Source: Molossus alvarezi
Lineage: Eukaryota > Chordata > Mammalia > Chiroptera > Molossidae
Assembly: GCA_037176705.1 (NCBI GenBank)
Contig: CM073889.1
Span: 58,521,596-58,585,595 of the forward strand
Length of the DNA: 64,000 bases
Direction: 5' to 3'
A program made the translations under genes and the position numbers. How positions within the stretch are numbered: position 1 is the first letter of the stretch; each line of letters opens with the position of its first letter. Under the pieces are notes generated by a model that did not search any database, was not told where the DNA came from, and worked only from the letters and a program-made list of their open reading frames with translations. Positions 23,518-36,150 of this stretch are shown here, one piece after another.

Positions 23518-26500
23518 CTACTGATGGACACTGGGCTGTTTCCAGATCTTAGCGATTGTAAATAGTGCTGCTACAACCATGGGGGTACATATATTCTTTC
23601 TGATTGGTGTTTTAGGCTTCTTAGGGTATATTCCTAGAAGTGGGATCACTGGGTCAAATGGAAGTTCAATTTTTAATTTTTTGAGGTAACACCAAATTGT
23701 TTTCCATAGTGGCTGCACCATTCTGCATTCCCACCAGCAGTGTACTAGAGTCCCCTTTTCTCCACACCCTCGCCAATACTTGTTGTGTGATGATTTGTTG
23801 ATGGCGACCATTCTGACAGGTGTGAGGTGATACCTCATTGTTGTTTTAATTTGCATCTCTCTGATAATTAGTGATGATGAGCATTTCTTCATATGTTTCT
23901 TAGCCATTTGTATGTCCTGTTTGGAGAGGTGTCTATTTAGTTCCTCTGCCCATTTTTTAATTGGATTCTTTGTCTTCCTTTTCTGGAGTTGTGTGAGCAC
24001 TCTACATGTATTGGAAATTAACCCCTTATCTGATATATCATTGGAAATTATGCTCTCCCATAAAGGGGGTAGCCTTTTCGTTTTGATGATTGTATCTTTC
24101 GCTGTGCAGAAGCTTTTGAGTTTGATGTAGTCCCATGTGTTCATTTTCTCCTTTGTTTCTATTGCCTTAGGTGATGTGTCAGTAAAAATTATTCTGCGTA
24201 TGATGTCTGAAATTTTGTTGCCTACAGTCTCTTCTAGGATTTTTATGGCTTCATGAGTTACATTTAAGTCTTTTATCCATTTTGAGTTTATTCTCGTGTA
24301 GGGTGTAAGTTGCTGGTCTAGTTTCATTTTTCTGCAAGTAGCTGTCCAATTTTCCCAGCACCATTTATTAAAGAGGCTGTCCTTACTCCACTGTATGCTT
24401 TTGCCACCTTTGTCAAACATTAATTGAGCATATTACCTTGGGTCCGTTTCTGGGTTCTCTGTTCTGTTCCACTGGTCTATATACCTGTTCTTGTGCCAGT
24501 ACCAGGCTGTTTTGATTATAGTGGCTTTGTAGTATAACCTGAAATCTGGTATTGTGATCCCTCCAACTTAGTTCTTCCTTTTCAAGTTTGCTGTGGCTAT
24601 TCGAGGCCTTTTTTGGTTCCATATGACCTTTTGAAGTAATTGTTCTAATTCTTTGAAGTATGCCATTGGTATTTTGATACGGATTGTGTTGAATCTATAG
24701 ATTGCTTTGGGTAATGTGGACATTTTAATGATGTTAATTCTCCCAATCAATGAACAAAGTATGTGCTTCCACTTTTTTATATCTTCCTCTATTTCTTTTT
24801 TCAATGACCTGTAGTTTTCTGTGAATAGGTCCTTTATTTCTTTGGTTAAGTTTATTCCTAGGTATCTTAATTTTTTTGCTGCAATGGTAAATGGGATTTT
24901 TTTTAAGTTTCTCTTTCTGTGAGTTCATCATTGGTGTATAAGAATGCCATCAATTTCTGACGTTAATTTTGTATCCTGCTACTCTGCCAAATTCATTTAT
25001 TAAGTCTAGTAAACTTTTGATGCAGTCTTTGGGGTTTTCTATGTATAATACCATGTCATCTGCAAATAATGACAATTTCACTTCCTCCTTTCCAATTTGG
25101 ATCCCTTTTATTGTTTTCTTCCTGTCTGATTGCTGTGGCTTAGACTTCCAGTACTATGTTAAATAGGAGTGGCAAAAGTGGGCATCCTTGCCTTGTTTCT
25201 CTTCTTAAGAGAAATCTTTTAGTTTTTGCCCATTGAGTATGATGTTGACTGTAGGTCTTTCATATATGGCCTTTATTATGTCTAGATATAATCCCTCTAT
25301 TCCCATACTGCTGAGCGTTTTTATCAGAAGTGGATGCTGGATTTTGTCGAAGGCTTTTTCAGCATCTATTGATATTATCATGTGGTTTTATTCTTCATCT
25401 TATTTATGTGGTGTATCACATTTATGGATTTGCAAATATTGTACCAGCCTTGCATCCCTGGGATGAATCCCACTTGGTCATGGTGGATAACTTTTTTGGT
25501 GTATTGCTGGACCCAATTTGCTAGTATTTTGTTCATGATTTTGGCATCTATGTTCATCAGGGATATTGGCCTGTAGTTTTCTTTCTTTGTTGTGTCTTTT
25601 TCTGGTTTTGGAATTAGAATTATGCTGACTTCATAAAGCGAGTTTGGAAGTCTTCCTTCTTCTTGAATTTTTTGAAATAGTTTGTGGAGAATGGGTGTTA
25701 GTTATTGTTTGAATGTTCGGTAAAACTCCCCCGTGAGGTCATCCGGGCCTGGGCTTTTGTTTGCTGGGAGATTCTTGATTACATCTTCAATTTCTTCTGT
25801 TTTTATTGGTCTGTTCAAGTTTTCTATCTTTTCCTGGTCCAGTTTTGGGAGATGGTGTGTTTCTAGAAATTTGTCCTTTTCGCTTAGATTGTCGAATTTG
25901 TTGCCATATAATTGTTCGTAGTAGTTGTTAACGATCTTTTGTATTTCTGTGGTGTCAGTTGTTATCTCTCCTCTTTCATTTCTGATTTTGTGTATTTGGA
26001 TTCTCTCTCTTTGTTTCTTGGTGATCTAGCTAAGGGTCCATCAATCTGGTGTATCTTTTCAAAAAACCAGCTCTTTATTTTATTGATCCTTTGAATTGTT
26101 TTTTTGGTCTCTATGTCATTTATTTCTGCTCTGATCTTTACTATTTCCTTCCTTCTACTTGCTCTGCGGTTTTCTTTTTGTTTGCTCTCTACTTCTTTAA
26201 GTTGTGAGGTTAGATAGTCTGTTAGAGATTTTTCTTCTTTTTTGAGGTAGGCCTGTAGTGCTATGAACTTCCCTCTCAGAATTGCTTTCGCTGCATCCCA
26301 TAGATTTTGTGTTGTTGTTCCTTCATTTTCATTGATTTCCAGGAAGTTTTTTATTTCTTCCTTGATCTCCTTGGTGATCCATTCATTGTTTAATAACATG
26401 CTATTTAGCTTCCATGTATTCAAATGTCTTTGTATCTTCTTCTTGCAATTGATTTCTAGTTTCACGCCATTGTGATCTGAGAAGATGCTTGATATAATTT

Positions 26501-26573
26501 CAATCTTCTTGAACTTGTAGAGACTTAGTTTGTGCCCTAACATGTGGTCTCTTTGAGAATGTCCCATGTGCAC
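23518..26573 (-). pseudogene. L1 ORF2 remnant (antisense L1)
   Basis: The longest open piece is 23,518-24,420, covering the C-terminal region with '[18 protein letters not shown]'. Other pieces follow upstream on the same strand: 24,568-24,804 (thumb region) and 25,962-26,573 (end of endonuclease and linker). Stops and frameshifts separate them. It is the same protein family as ORF2 of the plus-strand copy at 15.7 kb, but beyond use as a coding sequence. Confidence 0.88.
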
Positions 26574-27219
26574 TTGAGAAGAATGTGAATTCTATAGTTT
26601 TGGGGTGTAGTTCTCTGTAGATATCTATTAAATCCATTTGATCTAGTGCTTCATTTAGAGTCTCTGTTTCCTTGCTAATTTTTTGTCTAGAGCGTCTATC
26701 CAGTGATGTCAGTGGGGTGTTGAAGTCCCCTGCTATGATTGTATTGCTGTCGATTTCTCCTTTGAAGTCATCCAGAAGTTTTTAAATATATTTTGGTTCT
26801 CCTATATTGGGTGCATATATGTTTATCAAGGTTATATCTTTCTGTTGGATAGATCCTTTCAGTATTACGTAGTGGCCTTCTTTGTCTCTAATTATGCCTT
26901 CATTCTGAAATCTATTTTATCAGATATACGTATTGCTACCTCAGCTTTTTTTTCTTTTCCATTTGCTTGGAAGGTTTTTTTCCATCCCTTCACTTTCAAT
27001 CTATGTGAGTCTTTTGTTGTGAGGTGGGTCTCCTGTAAACAGCATATTGATGAGTCATGCTTTCTTATCCAATCAGCTACTCTGTGTCTTTTTATGGGAG
27101 CATTCAGTCCATTTACATTTAAGGTGATTATTGATATGTATTTATTTATTGCCTTTTTTGTTTAGTGTGGTTTTATTTTCCTTCATATTTCTCCTGGTAA
27201 TTACAGCAGTCCTTTTAAC

Positions 27220-28103
27220 ATTTCTTGCAGTGTTGGTTTGGTGCTAATGTTTTCCCTTAGCCTTTTTTTGTCTGGGAAGCTCTTTATTTGACCTTCTATT
27301 TTGAATGATAGCCTTGCTCGGTAGAGTAGTCTTGGATTCAGATCCTTGTTTTTCATTACCTTGATTACTTCATGCCATTCCCTTCTAGCCTGTAGTGTTT
27401 CCTGTGAGGAGTCAGCTCAGAGCCTTATGCAGTTCGCTTTGTAGGTAACCTGTTGCTTATCTCTTGCTGCTTTTAGGATTCTCTCTTTGTCTTTAATTTT
27501 TGGCAGTTTGATTACTATGTGTCTTGGTGTGGGCCTGTTTGGGTTCTTCTTACTTGGGGCTCTCTGTGCTTCTTGAACTTGAATGCCTTCTTCCTTCACC
27601 AAATTAGGGAAGTTTTCTGTCACTATTTCTTTGAATATATTCTCTAACCCTTGCTTATTTTCTTCTTCTTCAGGGACTCCTATGATGCAAATATTATTCC
27701 GTTTCCAGTTGTCCCACAGTTCTCTTAAGCGTTCTTCCTATTTTTTAATCATTTTTTCCTTTTGGTTTTCTGATTTGTGATTTCTTCTAGTTTGTCTTCG
27801 AATTCACTGATCTGGTCCTCAGCTTCCCCTACTGTGCTTTTCAGACCTTCCAATGTGTTTTTCATTTCTGATATGTCATTCTTCATTTTTTCCTGTTGGT
27901 TTTTAATTTCCAACTGGTTGATTTTCAACATTTCTATGTCTTTACTCATGGTGCTCATGTCCTTACACATGCTGTTGAGCTTCCTCAACATCGTGGCTCT
28001 AAATTCTAGTTCTGTTAACTTGCTTAACTGCACCTCATTTATCTCATCTTCCATAGAGGTCTCTTGTTCTTTCATTTGGCTTTTGTTTCTGTTTTTCACC
28101 ATT
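27220..28103 (-). pseudogene. L1 ORF1 remnant (antisense L1)
   Basis: The N-terminal half is open (frame 27,749-28,114): 'MVKNRNKSQMKEQETSMEDE', then a coiled coil. A shift near 27.75 kb separates it from the C-terminal half, with a further open piece at 27,417-27,623 containing 'MTENFPNLVKEEGIQVQEAQ'. An insertion of one repeat unit is visible in the coiled coil ('MSTMSKDIEMLK'), not seen in the intact copy at 14.8 kb. Confidence 0.85.
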
Positions 28104-29347
28104 TTGGCTATCACAGTGGGCTTTGGAGTCTGCCAAATTTTCCCTGTGGGTGTTGGTGTTCTGCTGTTTGTGGCTCCCTCTCCTGGGTTTGGATGTGCCA
28201 GGGAGGACCCACTTTAAACACCACCTTCAAGTCTTAGCTTCTCTGGTTAGTGTTGCTAGCCCAGGGAATGCTAGTTATCCTCTAGCTTTTCTTTTTTTTT
28301 GCCTGGAGGCTATTAGTAGATGTCACCTGAAGACCCTTGGTTTTTGAGTTGCCTGAGAAACTCCCTCAGGTGCTCAGTGTAAGAGGATTTTCTGAGAGTG
28401 AGGCAGCTGTTGGTTGTTAATGGGCCTCAATTAGCATTTCAATGGTCACCAGGTGGGGTTGAATCTCTGAGGGAGGGCCCTGGGAAGGAGTAAAATGACC
28501 ACAGTCCTGCGTGGCTGCACTCAGCGAAAGCTTTTAGCACCCTCCAAAACCCAAGTGTCCCCACACAGTTTTAGTCCAGTCTGCCTTCCCTCTGCTGGAG
28601 CCCAAGGTGAGTGTCTGCTGCCAATTTAGCCTCTGTTCGGACTCTGCATTGTGGAGCTGCCTGGGACTTTTAACCTAAGGGTGTTTCTTCCAGCCAAGGG
28701 AGGCCCGGCTGGGGCTCCAGCCAAGGGCGTTGCACTCAGCAGAAACCCCAGGACTGAGCCGCGGTAGCGGGACACTGCAGAGGTCACAGTAGCTTCCAGC
28801 ACAGTCCCCTGGTCCCTGCGAGTCCGTGCGGCACCAGCCAAGGGCTTAGTACGCAGAGTTCGTGGGACTCAGCCTTGGTAGCAGTGTCCCACCGAGTCCC
28901 CTGGTCCCCACTTGTCTGTGTGGCACCGACCAAGGGCTTAGCAGGCAACAGAGTTCCCAGGATCCATGCAGGGTCGCAAGGGAGGTGGTAGCAGCAACTT
29001 CCCGCCCACTACCCTGGTCCCAGCGAGTCCGTGGGGCACGAGCCAAGGGCTTAGCAGGCAACAGTGTTCGCAGGAATCAGGCGGGGTCACAAGGGAGGCG
29101 GTAGCAGTAACTTCCTGCCGAGTTCCCTGGTCCCTGCCCAGGCCGCTGCGGACCATGGGCTCCCGGCCCCCTCTTGCGTCCTCGCAAGCCTACCAGGGTT
29201 GAGTCAGTGTTTTTGGTTATGTGTTCCTCCAAGGTGTCTTTCGGTTGCCCCATCCTGATGATTTGCCTTTATTTTCATTGTAAATCCAGTTTGGTCCTTG
29301 GAGATGGTCTGTGTGGCTCCATTCACTTCGCCGCCATTTCGGTTCTC

Positions 29348-29704
29348 CTCTTACCCTTTCTGACAGCATGGATGGACCTGAAGATTATTATGCTAAGTAA
29401 AATAAGACAGGCAAATAAAGATAAGTATTACATGATCTCACTTATATGTGGAATATAACAAACAAAATAAAGTTACAAACAATGTAGGTCCAGAGAAATG
29501 GAACAGACTTGCAGATCTCAGAGGGGAGGTGGGGACAGGAAGAGATTAACCAAAGTAAATATATGCATATATGCATAGTCCAATGACACAGACAATAGTA
29601 TGAAGGCCTGGAATGGGGCATGGGCTGGATGAAGGGGCACAAAATGGGGGGTGGGGTGGAGGACATCTGCAATACTGTAAAAATAATAAAACAATTTTTT
29701 TAAA
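29348..29704 (+). mobile_element. Older L1, right part (3' end)
   Basis: After the antisense L1 the host element resumes with 'gcatggatggacctgaagat', which continues the ORF2 end reached at 23,085. A 3' UTR with 'tatatgcatatatgcatagt' and the tail 'gtaaaaataataaaacaatt' follow. Confidence 0.88.
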
Positions 29705-30490
29705 GTATGGCAGAAGGAATTAAAAATGTTAAATGCAGAGAGGGAATATTTGAAAGCATCAAGAGAGAAGCTACTCATCATGTACAAGAAATTCTTAATA
29801 AGATTAACAGCTGATTTATCACTACAAACCATGGAGCCCAGAAATCAGTGGGATGGCATGTTTACAGTTTTGAAATTAAAAAATCTCTCAACCAACATTT
29901 CTATATCTGGCAAAACTAGTCTTTGAGAATGAAGGGGAAATAATACATTTCCAAATAAACAAAAGCTGAGGGAGTTTGTTATCAGTAGATATACCCTAAA
30001 AGGGTGCTAAAGTTAGTTCTTCAGACAGAAATGGAAGGACACTGGATAGTGATTTAAAGCTATAAGATGAAATAAGAACACTGGTCATGGTAATAACATG
30101 GGTAAATATCAAAATCAATATGATTATATTTTTGGTTTCTAACTCCTGTTGTGTTTTTCTATATGAATTAAAAGACAAATATATAAAGCAGTAATTACAA
30201 ATTTATGTTAATGGGAACATAATGTATAAAGATGTAATGTGTGAAAAAAACAATATAAAGAAAGATGAACAAAGATACATAGAAGCAGAGCACTTGTACA
30301 CAGGTTTAGCTAAGTTGCTATTATTCATACCAGGTTGTTACAGGTATGTAAGGTTTTAATTGCAACCCCCAACATAACCACTAAGTTTGTAACTAAAAAG
30401 TATGCAGAAAAGGACAAAAGAAGAGAATCAGAATTGTAACATACAATAAAATCAACTAAACACAAAACTAGGAATAGAGAAACTGAGAAA
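29705..30490 (+). mobile_element. Ancient L1 or HAL1, ORF1 end and following region
   Basis: 'gaaagcatcaagagagaagc' and 'ttgagaatgaaggggaaata' match the C-terminal ORF1 region of old L1s. The AT-rich DNA after it ('caatataaagaaagatgaac', 'gtatgcagaaaaggac') is typical of the HAL1 3' part. ORF2-linker sequence in the same orientation appears beyond the palindrome at 33,841. Confidence 0.65.
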
Positions 30491-30499
30491 CAGAACATA

Positions 30500-33400
30500 A
30501 GACAGTTTGGTCAAGATGGCAGCATAGGTAAATGCAGTATTGCCTCCTCCCACAACCACATCAAAACTACAACACAACCATCATTCAGAACCACCTGAAA
30601 TCAAGCTGAATGGAGGTCCTACAACTACAAAATTAAAGAAGCTGCCACATCGAGACTGGTAGGAGAGGCAGAGGCATGGATGGGCTGGTCCCACACCCAC
30701 ATGTAGTGGATAAAAATCAGGAGGACACCTAAGCTGGGAAGGTCCCTCCCTGAGGAGTGAGGGGTCCCTATCCCACACCAGGCACCCAGCTCAGGGTCCC
30801 AGTGCCAGAAAGAAAAGTCCCCATAAAATTTTGGCTGAAAAAACCAGCAGGAACTGAAGTAGAGAGAGGCTGTGAGTCCAGAAACCCCAGCAGTTCCTCT
30901 TAAAGGGCCCAGGCACACAATTACTAAGGCCCACTCCCTCTGATCTCTGATCTCTGAGGCCACTCCCTCTGAGCTCTGAGGCCACTCCCTCTGAGCTCTG
31001 AGGGGAGGCAGCTTGAAGAGCACCAGAGAACAGGAAAGAACTGAGCTGTTAGGTCCCTGAACAAGGGCTGGAGGGGCAGCTTTGTCCTGGACAGACGTGC
31101 TGGTGGAGGCCATTGTTCCTTTAGGGAGCCCTTCCCGCACAGGGCAGGCAGACTGCCACCATATCTGGAAACTCAGCAACCTGGCTCACACTGTGGGCCC
31201 TACCCTGGTGATTGCCTGAAGTTCCATCCCACCCAACTTCTGGGCCCACCCAAGTTGTTTCCAGTTGCTTTACCATAGGATTGTCCTGTCTTGGATCCTG
31301 CTTCAGAGTTTCCTAAAATCTCTCAAACAAGCAGCATCTGGCACCTGAGCCCACCAGTGTACCTGGGACCATCAGACCAGTGGACACCATGTGACAACAC
31401 AGACCAGTGCACAGTAGTGGAGCTGTCAAGGTGCCTATTGCAGAAACCACAAATGGCTGGGAGCCCAGCACCGTCCCCCGCAGTAGCAGCCTAATCAGAG
31501 TCGAGATATACCCCCAGCAATAGAGGCTGGGAAACAGACATCTATTCCCAGGCAACAGAAGCACAGAACAGTAACAGAGAACCATCCCCCAAAACTACAG
31601 CAAAGGCTGAGCAGGAGCTGAGCTCCACTGGGCAGCAGCTCTCCCCAGCCACCAGCAGTGGGACCTGGGGCTCCACGGGGGCCTGTGCAACACAGTGGTA
31701 GGAAGCAAGAGTGGTAGGAAGTTGGGGATCCAGAGGGACCTGTGTGACCCAGTGGCCCACAAGAGTAGTGGGAAGCAGGTGATCCACAGGGGCTTTTGAA
31801 ACACAGCAGCCCACAAGAGCGGTGGGAAGCTGGGGATCCAGTGGGACCTCTGTGACCCAGTGGCCCACAAGAGCAATGCAGAGCAGGGGCTCAAGATAAA
31901 CCAGTCTCAGCGAGCCCCATACCTCTCATTAAGTGGCCCCAGGCCTGGCACTAGAAGCAGCCAGTCTTGGTTCAAAACTTGGCTTTTTTTGGACACTTGC
32001 AAGTCCAGCACAAGAAGCAACCATCTGTAATTCACTCTGTAGCTTATGCCAGGTGGCCCTGAATAGAGCACAGGCAATGGCTGACCTTGCCCCAGAGCCA
32101 GCACATTTGGTGGACAGCTTCAGACCACATCAAAACACCACCACCCAACCACCTCTACAAGTGACACACTCCATGAGGACTCAGTGGGTACCACTAGTGT
32201 GGACTGTATACCCTTCTGTTGTAATTGAGTCTTGATTGCTGTTGGCATGTCAATGGGAGGGGTTTACTCAGGCTGGTCAGCAGCAAGGACTGGCTGTGCC
32301 CACTAGCCACTATCTTGGAGAATCAGCTGCGTAGGGGCCCACCACACAGAGCAAGACTTACTTCAGCAGGGCTCTGGTACCCACTGAGTCCACTCATGGA
32401 GTGTGTCACTTGTAGAGGTGGTTGGGTGGTGGTGTTTTGATGTGGTCTGAAGCTGTCCACCAGGTGTGCTAGTTCTGGGGCAAGGTCAGCCACTGCCTGT
32501 GCTCTATCCAGGGCTACCCAATATAAGCTACAAATTGAACTGTAGATGGCTACTTTTTGTGCTGGGCTTGGAGGTTTCCAGAAAAAGTCAAGTTTTAACC
32601 AAGACTGGCTGCTTCTAGTGCCAGGCCTGGGGACACTTAATGAGAGGTATGGGCTCACTGAGACTGGTTTCTCTTGACCCCTAGCTCCACACTGCTCTTG
32701 TGGGCCAATGGGTTGCACAGGGCCCTATGGAGCCTCCACTCCCACTGCTGGTGGCTGGGGAGAGCTGCTGTCCAGTGGAGCTCAGCTTTTTCTATAATTT
32801 TTTTTGTGGGGGTGGGGGGGATAGTTCTCTGCTGCTGATCTATGCTTTTGTTCCCTGGGGATAGATGTCTACCTCCCAGCCTTTCTTGCTGGGGGTATAT
32901 CTGTACTCTGATCAAGTTACTACTGTGGGGGATGGTGCTGTGCTCCTGACTGTTTGTGGTTGCTGAAACTGGCCCTTTGACAGCTCCTCTACTGTGCACT
33001 GGTCTGTGTTGACACAGGGTGTCCACTGGCCCCATGGTGCCAGGTGCACTGGTGGGTTCAGGTACCAGATGCTGCTTGTTTGAGAGATTTTAGGAAACTC
33101 TGAAGCAGGATCCAAGACAGGACAATCCTATGGTAATGCCTCTGAAAACAGCTTGGGTGGGCCTAAAAGTTGGGGGGTAGGGGGCTCAGGGAATCACCAA
33201 GGTGGTACCAACAGTGTGAGTGAGGTTGCTGGAGTCCCAGATATGGTGGCAGTCTGCCTGCCCTGTGGGGGAAGAGCTGACCAAAAGAACAATGGCCTCC
33301 ACCAGCATGCCTGTCCAGGAGAAAGCTGCACTTCCCACCCTCATCGAAGGCCAAGCAGCTCAGTTCTTTTGTGTTCTCTGTTGTCCCTCAAGCTGCCTCC

Positions 33401-33840
33401 CCTCAGAGCTCAGAGGGAGCAGGTCTGAGTAAGTCTGTGCAAGGGGCCTTCAAGAGGAACTGCTGGGGCTTCCACAGCTACAGCCTCCCTCTGCCTTGGT
33501 TCCCACAGTTTTTAAAGCCAGAAGTTATGAGGACATTTCTTTCTGGCACTGGGACCCTGAGCTGAGCACCTGGTGTGGGACGGGGACCCCTCACTCCTCA
33601 GGGAGGACCTTCCCAGTTGAGGTGTTCTTCCTGAATTTTCTCCACCACACGTGGGTGTGGGACCAGCCCATCTGCGCCTTCACCCCTCCTACCATTCTTG
33701 ATGTGGTGGCTTTTTAAATTTTGTAGTTTAGGACTTCCATTTAGCTTGATTTCAGGTGGTTCTGAATGATGGTTGTGTTGTAGTTTGGATGTGGTTGTGG
33801 GAGGAGGCGATACTGTATTTACCTACTTTTGCCATCTTTA
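30500..33840. repeat. 3.3-kb near-palindrome of L1 5' regions
   Basis: The left arm (30,500 to about 32,191) starts like an L1 5' UTR on the plus strand ('gtcaagatggcagcatagg'). The right arm (about 32,371 to 33,840) is its reverse complement and ends with 'ttttgccatcttta'. Matching words across the arms include 'cccacatgtagtggataaa' against the antisense near 33,645, and 'ccccagagccagcacatttg' against 32,465-32,485. A spacer of about 180 bases separates the arms. Arms differ by scattered substitutions and small indels. Frames inside have no recognised domain. Confidence 0.85.
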
Positions 33841-34140
33841 GAACTCCTAAATAACATTTTTAAATAACCACTGGGTCAAAGAACAAATCACAAGAAAATT
33901 TAGAAAATGCCTTTTGATCAATTAGAACCAAACACAACATATCAAAGTTAAAGGATTCATTAAAAGGAAGACCAAGAGCAAAAATTGCCTACTATCAAAA
34001 TAAGAAAACATCACAAATTAATAATCTAACTATACAACTCAAAGAAATAGAACATGCAGAACAAACTAAATACAAAGCTAGCAGAAGAAAAGAAATAATA
34101 AAGAATAGAACACAGATAGATAGAGAATAGAAAAGAGTAT
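33841..34140 (+). mobile_element. Ancient L1 ORF2 linker fragment
   Basis: 'actgggtcaaagaacaaatc', 'ccaagagcaaaaattgcc' and 'caactcaaagaaatagaaca' match the region between endonuclease and reverse transcriptase of old L1s. It may continue the element seen at 29.7-30.5 kb. Confidence 0.65.
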
Positions 34141-34144
34141 AGAA

Positions 34145-36150
34145 CATTGTGGGGCAGTCCAAGATAACAGTGGTGTAGAAAGATGCTGAACTTGCTCCCT
34201 CCCATGAGCAAACTCAAATGTACAGGTATATATGAAGAAATTACTCCTGTGAGACAACCAAGGGCTGAATGAACAGCTTATAAACAGCAAACAAGAGAAA
34301 GTGATGGAATAGAGAAAGCTGGGAAATCATCGAAGTCCTCTGGCAGCTGCAGGAACTCTCTGAGCAGGAGTAACCAAGGAACATCATTGTTTATGTTACC
34401 ATCCACTTTGAAACAGTGAGCAAGAGCTCTATTCAAGTGCTTTGGCCTATATGCAAGATCACTGTGATGTGTTCTCAGCTACATTGCCTGGAGCATTTTG
34501 TCTCTGGCAAAAGGGAGCAAGCAGGAACAACAGGGCACTAGCACATGCATCTAGCCTCCCTGTCCAGAGCTGCTCCAAACTTAGAAGCTAGTGGCCGAGG
34601 CACCTTTCTGGTTCCAACAAACTTTTCAACACTAACCGGCACATAAAGCCTACACAGAAGTGCTTCATCACAAGACCACTGTCTTTACAACAAACAAGAG
34701 AGAGACTGCATAAGGAAAGCTGGGGAGCTGCAGGAGCTCTCCAGAGACTGCAGTAATTCTCCAGGGCCAGAGGTGCCAGTGAGCATCATTGTTTAAATTC
34801 CCCTTCACCTTCATAGGTTGGGTATAGGCTTGATCCAGGTATTACGTTCTACCTGTAAAGTCACTACAGTGACTTCCTGGACACATAAACAAAGGGAGCA
34901 GCCAAGATCAACAGGGAATTATTACACACACCTGGACTTCCCATCAGGAGCCACTCTTTCTCAGAAAGCCAGTGTCCTGAATGCCTTAAGGACCTGCTTG
35001 GCTCCTACCAACCTGCCAAAACCACCAAGCATGCACAGCCTACACAGAGGCCACTTCTACATAATTCACTTTTTAAAAAACTGGATGAGATAGCTAATTT
35101 ACCTAATTCATATTAATAATATAGACATTCAAAGACAATAAAAAGACAGAAGAATAGCTTTCAAATAGCAATCTCCAGGGGAAAATAAAACCCTAAAAAA
35201 ATGAAGATAAGTAAGTAATTTGCTTGATAAAAATGCAAATAAGTGGTCATAAGAATGCTCACCAAACCTGAGAGTGAAATAGAAAAACTTAGATAGTACT
35301 TCAACAAAGAGTTAGAAAGTATAATAAAGAACCAGGATACCCAAGAAATACAATAAGTGTAATAAAAAATACATTAGAGGTTTCCTTGGCCAGTGTGGCT
35401 CAGTTGGTTGAGCATTGTCTAGTGCACTGAGAGGTCACAAGTTTGATTCCAGGTTGGGATACATGTCTCAGTTGTGGGTTTGATCCCCAGTAGGGGGCAT
35501 GAGGAAGCAGCCAATCAGTGCTTCTTACTCATTGATGTTTTTATCTCACTTTCGCACTTCCTCTCTCTCTAAAACAAAAACAAAACAAAAAACAAAACTA
35601 TATATATATATATATATATATAACATTAGAAGGAATCAAAAACAGATTATCTAATATAAAAGAAGAGATTTAGCAACCTAGAGGACAGACTAGTGAAAAT
35701 AAACCAATCAGAACAACAAAAGAAATGAATAAACAAACAAATAAATAAATTCAAACACCATGAATAATTTAAGAGACAAGGGACCTCCGGGATAACATCA
35801 AGTGCTCAGTCACTTTATAAGAATCCCAGAAGGAGAAAAGAAAAGAAAAAAAAAAAAAAGAACGCTTTAAAGAATTAATAGCTGAAAACTTTCTTAACCT
35901 GAAAAAGGAAACAGATATTCAGCTCCAGAAAGCCCAGAAAGTTCCAAACAAGATTAACCCAAAGAAATCCACACAATGACATATTGTAATCAAAATGGCA
36001 AAAGTTAAAAATAAAAAGGAAATTTTGAAGGCAGCAGGAGGAAAACAACAAGTTACATGCCAAAAAAAGTCCACAAAACTATCAGCTAATTTCTCAGCAG
36101 GAACTTTACAAGCCAGGAGAGAGTGGCAGAACATCTTTAAAATGCTAAAA
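34145..36150 (+). mobile_element. Old L1, 5' UTR and ORF1
   Basis: A 5' UTR begins near 'gtccaagataacagtggtgt'. ORF1 sequence follows from about 35.1 kb, with 'tagaggacagactagtgaaa', 'cagaaggagaaaagaaaaga' and 'acaagccaggagagagtggc' (36.11 kb). A VES SINE interrupts it at 35.39 kb. The next L1 starts before any ORF2, so this copy is 3'-truncated or lost its end. Confidence 0.7.
35386..35625 (+). mobile_element. VES-type SINE with (TA)n tail
   Basis: Head 'ggccagtgtggctcagttgg', 'aagtttgattccaggttggg', then a CT-rich run, 'caaaacaaaaacaaaacaaa' repeats and a (TA)n stretch at 35,599-35,622. 'acattagagg' before and 'acattagaag' after suggest the target-site duplication. Confidence 0.88.

Larger units (their letters stand above)
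23086..29347 (-). mobile_element. Full-length antisense L1, degraded
   Basis: Read on the minus strand, it begins with 'atggcggcgaagtgaatgga' near 29,340 and has a 5' UTR of about 1.2 kb (29,347 to about 28,105). ORF1 and ORF2 follow, and the 3' UTR ends at the T-run near 23,086. The flanks 'ctcttaacctttct' (23,072-23,085) and 'ctcttaccctttct' (29,348-29,361) are its 14-bp target-site duplication. It therefore landed inside the older plus-strand L1. Reading frames are broken in many places. Confidence 0.93.

Noticed and set aside
30581..31894. Several minus-strand frames of 90 to 184 residues
   Set aside because: They lie in an L1 5' region, lack domains, and recur with breaks in the inverted arm.
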